DNA of 64,000 nucleotides, taken from NCBI GenBank assembly GCA_002281535.1, contig NCGD01000001.1, forward strand, positions 1 to 64,000, read 5' to 3'. A program made the position numbers and the translations under genes. Shown here in pieces: positions 61,126-64,000 of this stretch. This DNA is from Sphingomonas sp. 28-63-12 (GTDB taxonomy: Bacteria; Pseudomonadota; Alphaproteobacteria; Sphingomonadales; Sphingomonadaceae). The notes under the pieces are model-generated. The model had not been told where the DNA came from and ran no database searches. It worked only from the letters and a program-made list of their open reading frames with translations. Numbering within the stretch: the first letter of the stretch is position 1; every line of letters starts with the position of its first letter.

Positions 61126-61997
61126 GCGAGCCCGTCGTCCGCCGCATTGGCGCCGGCGGCCCCAGCCTGTTCCGGACCGCGCCAGACGGCGCGCGCCGCA
61201 ACTGGACCGGGCGGATCATGCTGATCCTGCTCGCGCTGCTGTTGTGCCTGATCATCGCCGTACCCGCCTTCGCCCAGGCAGCCCCAGCGGCACCGGTGGT
61301 GCCATCAGTTCCCGGTGCCGGCGACGCGCTTGATCGTGCGCTTGGCGATCTCGGTGGCGGCAAAGCGCCACTGTCGCTGTCGCTCCAGGTGCTGGTCATC
61401 ATGGGGCTGTTGTCGGTATTGCCCGGCATCCTGCTGATGATGACGAGCTTCACCCGAATAATCATCGTCCTGTCGATCCTGCGCCAGGCGCTCGGCCTGC
61501 AGCAGACCCCGCCCAACCAGGTGCTGGTCGGTCTTTCGCTGTTCCTGAGCTTTTTCATCATGGCGCCCGTCCTCAACGACATGAACGTCAACGCGATCCA
61601 GCCCTATGCCGCCGGCAAGATCGGCGCGACCGAGATGATCGCCAAAGCCGGCACGCCGCTGCACGGCTTCATGCTCAAACAGACGCGGATGAAGGACATT
61701 TCGATGTTTTCTCAGATCGCCAAGACGGGCCCCTATGCCAAGCCGGCGGACGTCCCCTATTCGGTGTTGCTGCCCTCCTACGTTACCAGCGAGCTCAAGA
61801 CCGCGTTCCAGATCGGCTTTCTTATCTTCCTGCCTTTTATCGTGATCGATCTGATCGTCGCCTCAGTGCTGATGTCGCTGGGCATGATGATGGTGTCGCC
61901 GACGATCATCTCCCTACCCTTCAAGCTGTTGTTGTTCGTGCTGGTCGATGGCTGGGCGCTGACGATGGGATCGCTTGCCAATAGTTTTGTGAGGTAG
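61122..61997 (+). CDS. fliP: Flagellar biosynthetic protein FliP
   Basis: A 291-residue export-gate protein. A long positively charged stretch precedes the cleavable signal (MLILLALLLCLIIAVPAFAQ). Conserved parts are MTSFTRIIIVLSILRQALGL, QTPPNQVLVGLSLFLSFFIM, VLLPSYVTSELKTAFQIGF and MGMMMVSP-type end. Forms the FliPQR pore. Confidence 0.95.
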   Translation: MSEPVVRRIGAGGPSLFRTAPDGARRNWTGRIMLILLALLLCLIIAVPAFAQAAPAAPVVPSVPGAGDALDRALGDLGGGKAPLSLSLQVLVIMGLLSVLPGILLMMTSFTRIIIVLSILRQALGLQQTPPNQVLVGLSLFLSFFIMAPVLNDMNVNAIQPYAAGKIGATEMIAKAGTPLHGFMLKQTRMKDISMFSQIAKTGPYAKPADVPYSVLLPSYVTSELKTAFQIGFLIFLPFIVIDLIVASVLMSLGMMMVSPTIISLPFKLLLFVLVDGWALTMGSLANSFVR

Positions 61998-62003
61998 CGA
62001 CGC

Positions 62004-62273
62004 GTGGACACGCAATATTTCCTGACGGTCGCCAACGAAGCGCTCTGGGTGCTCGCGCTCGCCTCGGCACCGATCCTGATCCCGGCGCTGCTGTCGGGCC
62101 TGATTCTGGGCATGGTCCAGGCGGCAACCTCTATCAACGAGCAGACTCTGACCTTCGTGCCCAAGCTGGTCGTGGTCGCAGTGTCGCTGGTGATCTTTGG
62201 CGGCCTGATCCTGGGGTTGCTCAGTGATTTCACGATTTCGATTTTCGAGCGCATTCCCGATCTGGTGAAATAG
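62004..62273 (+). CDS. fliQ: Flagellar biosynthetic protein FliQ
   Basis: An 89-residue protein with two membrane helices, starting at GTG 62004. Family segments are ALASAPILIPALLSGLILGM, VQAATSINEQTLTFVPKLVV and VSLVIFGGLILGLLSDFT. Part of the FliPQR export gate. Confidence 0.95.
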   Translation: MDTQYFLTVANEALWVLALASAPILIPALLSGLILGMVQAATSINEQTLTFVPKLVVVAVSLVIFGGLILGLLSDFTISIFERIPDLVK

Positions 62274-62277
62274 CGCG

Positions 62278-63051
62278 ATGCTCGGCTTCGGCCTCTCGAT
62301 CGAGCCGCAACTGTGGACATTGCTGTTCGTGATGATCCGCGTCAGCGCGACCTTCATCGCCGCACCGGTGTTCGGCGCAGTCAGCGTGCCCTTGCAGGTA
62401 CGGATCGCGCTGGCTGGGGCGATCGGCGTGCTGGTGCTCGCCGCCCATCCGATTGCGGCGCCAACCCAGGTTTTTGCAGCCGCGACCTTCCTTGCAGTCG
62501 CAGCCGAGGCGCTGGTCGGGCTGGCGATCGGCTTCGTCCTCCAGATCGCCTTTGCCGCGCCACTGGTGGCCGGCGAATTGATCGGCACCTCGATGGGGAT
62601 CGGCTTTGCCTCGGCGATCGATCCGCAAAATGGCAAGTCGAGCACCGCGCTCGGCCAGTTCATGATGACGCTGCTCACCTTGCTGTTCCTGTCGGTCAAC
62701 GGGCATCTGATGCTCGTCGAGATGGTGGTGCGCAGCTACGAGGTGCTGCCGCCCGGCGCACCGTGGATCGCGGTTGATCGGCTGCGCGATATCGCGATCT
62801 TTGGCGGCTATGCCTTTTCGGCAGGCTTTTTGCTCGCGCTGCCGGTCGGCTTTCTGCTGCTCTGTCTCAATCTCGTGGTCGGCATGCTCTCACGCTCGGC
62901 CCCGGCGCTCAACCTGTTCGCGATCGGCTTGCCGATGAGCCTCGCGGTCGGGGTCGTGGCGCTCGCCATCGCGTTCCCCGCGATGGGCGATTACATGATC
63001 GTCATCATCCATGAAGGCCTCGCCGCTGCCGAACATCTGGTGCTTGGCTGA
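62278..63051 (+). CDS. fliR: Flagellar biosynthetic protein FliR
   Basis: A 257-residue membrane protein with about six helices (LFVMIRVSATFIAAPVFGAV, ELIGTSMGIGFASAIDPQNG, SRSAPALNLFAIGLPMSLAV). Completes the FliPQR gate. The stop TGA overlaps the flhB start by one base. Confidence 0.95.
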   Translation: MLGFGLSIEPQLWTLLFVMIRVSATFIAAPVFGAVSVPLQVRIALAGAIGVLVLAAHPIAAPTQVFAAATFLAVAAEALVGLAIGFVLQIAFAAPLVAGELIGTSMGIGFASAIDPQNGKSSTALGQFMMTLLTLLFLSVNGHLMLVEMVVRSYEVLPPGAPWIAVDRLRDIAIFGGYAFSAGFLLALPVGFLLLCLNLVVGMLSRSAPALNLFAIGLPMSLAVGVVALAIAFPAMGDYMIVIIHEGLAAAEHLVLG

Positions 63052-64000
63052 TGGCAGAGGAATCCGGCGAAAAGACAGAAGGCCCAACACCCAAGCGCAA
63101 GCAAAAGGCGTTTGATGACGGGCAGGTCCTCAAATCCCGCGAATTCGCAACTGCGCTGGTGGTGCTGGCCGGCTGCGGCTGGCTGTCGTTGTTCGGCCCG
63201 GCGCTGATGGCGGCGTGCAAGGGACTGATGATCACCAGCTTCTCTTTCGGCTCGGGCGACATTGATGACTTCCAGCCGATGCGCCCGCTCGCGACGGCAG
63301 GCTGGCAGATTGCGCCGCCGATGATCGCGCTGCTGGTGATCGCCGTGGTCGCGGGCATTGTCAGCCAGGTCGGGCTTGGCGCGCTGACCTTCAACGGCAA
63401 GCTGATGGCGCCCAAGGCAAGCCGGATCAATCCGGCCTCCGGGCTCAAGCGGATTTTCGGGCCGCAGGGCCTAGTCGAGCTCGGCAAATCGCTGCTCAAG
63501 GTGATCCTGCTCGGGTCGATCGGCTATTACATGCTGTCCAAGGTCGCGACTGAATCGATCGGCCTCGCCTCGTCGGATGTCCAGCACAGCGTCGCATCGC
63601 TCGGCTCGATGCTGATCGGCACCCTGTTCGCGATGGCCGCCGGGCTGGTGATCATCGCTGGCATCGACGTGCCGATCCAGATCATCCAACTGCTGCGCAA
63701 ACTGCGGATGAGCAAGCAGGAGATCAAGGACGAGCATAAGGAAAGCGAAGGCAACCCCGAGAATAAGCAGGCCCAGCGCCAGCGCCGCCACGATCTCGCC
63801 AAGCGCAACATGCGCAAGGCGGTTACTGAGGCGCATGTCGTGCTCACCAATCCCACCCATTTCGCGGTCGCGCTGCGCTATGATCGCGGGCGCGATCAGG
63901 TGCCGGTGGTGGTCGCCAAGGGGCGCGGCGTCACCGCCCAGGCGATTCGCGAACTGGCGGCAGAGGCGCGCGTCACGACGCTCGAATATCCGATGCTCGC
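63051..64000 (+). CDS. flhB: Flagellar export switch protein FlhB, 3' end outside the window
   Basis: Starts MAEESGEKTEGPTPKRKQKA at ATG 63051 and stays open to the window end (316 codons). Four membrane helices are followed by the cytoplasmic domain with the linker EIKDEHKESEGNPENKQAQR and the self-cleavage motif NPTH at 63849-63860 (Asn267). Cleavage there lets FliK switch export from hook to filament proteins. Confidence 0.96.
   Translation, partial: MAEESGEKTEGPTPKRKQKAFDDGQVLKSREFATALVVLAGCGWLSLFGPALMAACKGLMITSFSFGSGDIDDFQPMRPLATAGWQIAPPMIALLVIAVVAGIVSQVGLGALTFNGKLMAPKASRINPASGLKRIFGPQGLVELGKSLLKVILLGSIGYYMLSKVATESIGLASSDVQHSVASLGSMLIGTLFAMAAGLVIIAGIDVPIQIIQLLRKLRMSKQEIKDEHKESEGNPENKQAQRQRRHDLAKRNMRKAVTEAHVVLTNPTHFAVALRYDRGRDQVPVVVAKGRGVTAQAIRELAAEARVTTLEYPML

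Noticed and set aside
1-64000. CRISPR arrays and rRNA genes
   Set aside because: No regularly spaced short direct repeats with unique spacers and no rRNA sequence were seen; the only strict periodic repeat is the coding 153-base FG-GAP unit.

Overview
The window looks like chromosome of a high-GC alphaproteobacterium, most likely a member of the Sphingomonadales. The signs are the TonB-dependent receptor style, the flagellar gene order fliE to flhB behind an FlbD-like activator, a TTG/GTG/ATG start mix with many ATGA overlaps, and the housekeeping set. No 16S or marker gene is present, so this placement is an inference.

Positions 1-13540 are the end of an integrated, heavily rearranged mobile island. 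It closes at a 46-bp 3' fragment of a tRNA-Thr(GGT) gene (13495-13540), beside a tyrosine integrase with an excisionase-like helix-turn-helix fused to its C-terminus and a second XerC-like recombinase. Inside are broken pieces of several systems: a 51-residue repeat FG-GAP protein, the C-terminus of the conjugation gene trbI with its DUF2274 partner, two truncated IS110-family transposases, a decayed natural-product gene group (GNAT fused to a sugar-phosphate cyclase, alpha/beta hydrolase, stand-alone condensation domain, Gfo/Idh/MocA fragment, cupin, SHMT-like fragment), and a STAND-type NTPase with both ends lost.

Positions 13582-26544 read as a complete set for using sulfoquinovose or a related sugar sulfonate by the monooxygenase (sulfo-SMO) route. 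A TonB-dependent receptor and an MFS carrier would bring the substrate in. A Gfo/Idh/MocA protein may release sulfoquinovose from glycosides. A flavin reductase plus SsuD-like monooxygenase (SmoA/SmoC) would cut off sulfite, and an aldo-keto reductase (SmoB) would reduce the 6-oxo-glucose. SorAB and a YeiH-family exporter would handle sulfite or sulfate. A LacI regulator and two matching 14-bp operator-like sites in the two divergent promoter regions tie the set together.

Positions 26751-44469 are core genes: class A PBP, threonine aldolase, EamA transporter, SDR, PepN, CsaA, GST, glutamate synthase GltBD, UppP, an NDUFA9-like protein and tRNA-Leu(CAG). Directly after the tRNA (44470-47800) lie two tandem toxin/immunity cassettes with the same 5' repeat, the same N-terminal coding module, the same ATGA toxin-immunity coupling and the same 3' repeat. 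The second has lost its toxin start but kept its immunity gene, and is bounded by a perfect 19-bp inverted repeat. An ArsR/SRPBCC pair follows.

Positions 49069-64000 hold flagellin (minus strand) and a long plus-strand flagellar operon: FlbD-like sigma-54 activator, fliEFGHIJKLMNOPQR and the start of flhB, which runs off the window.
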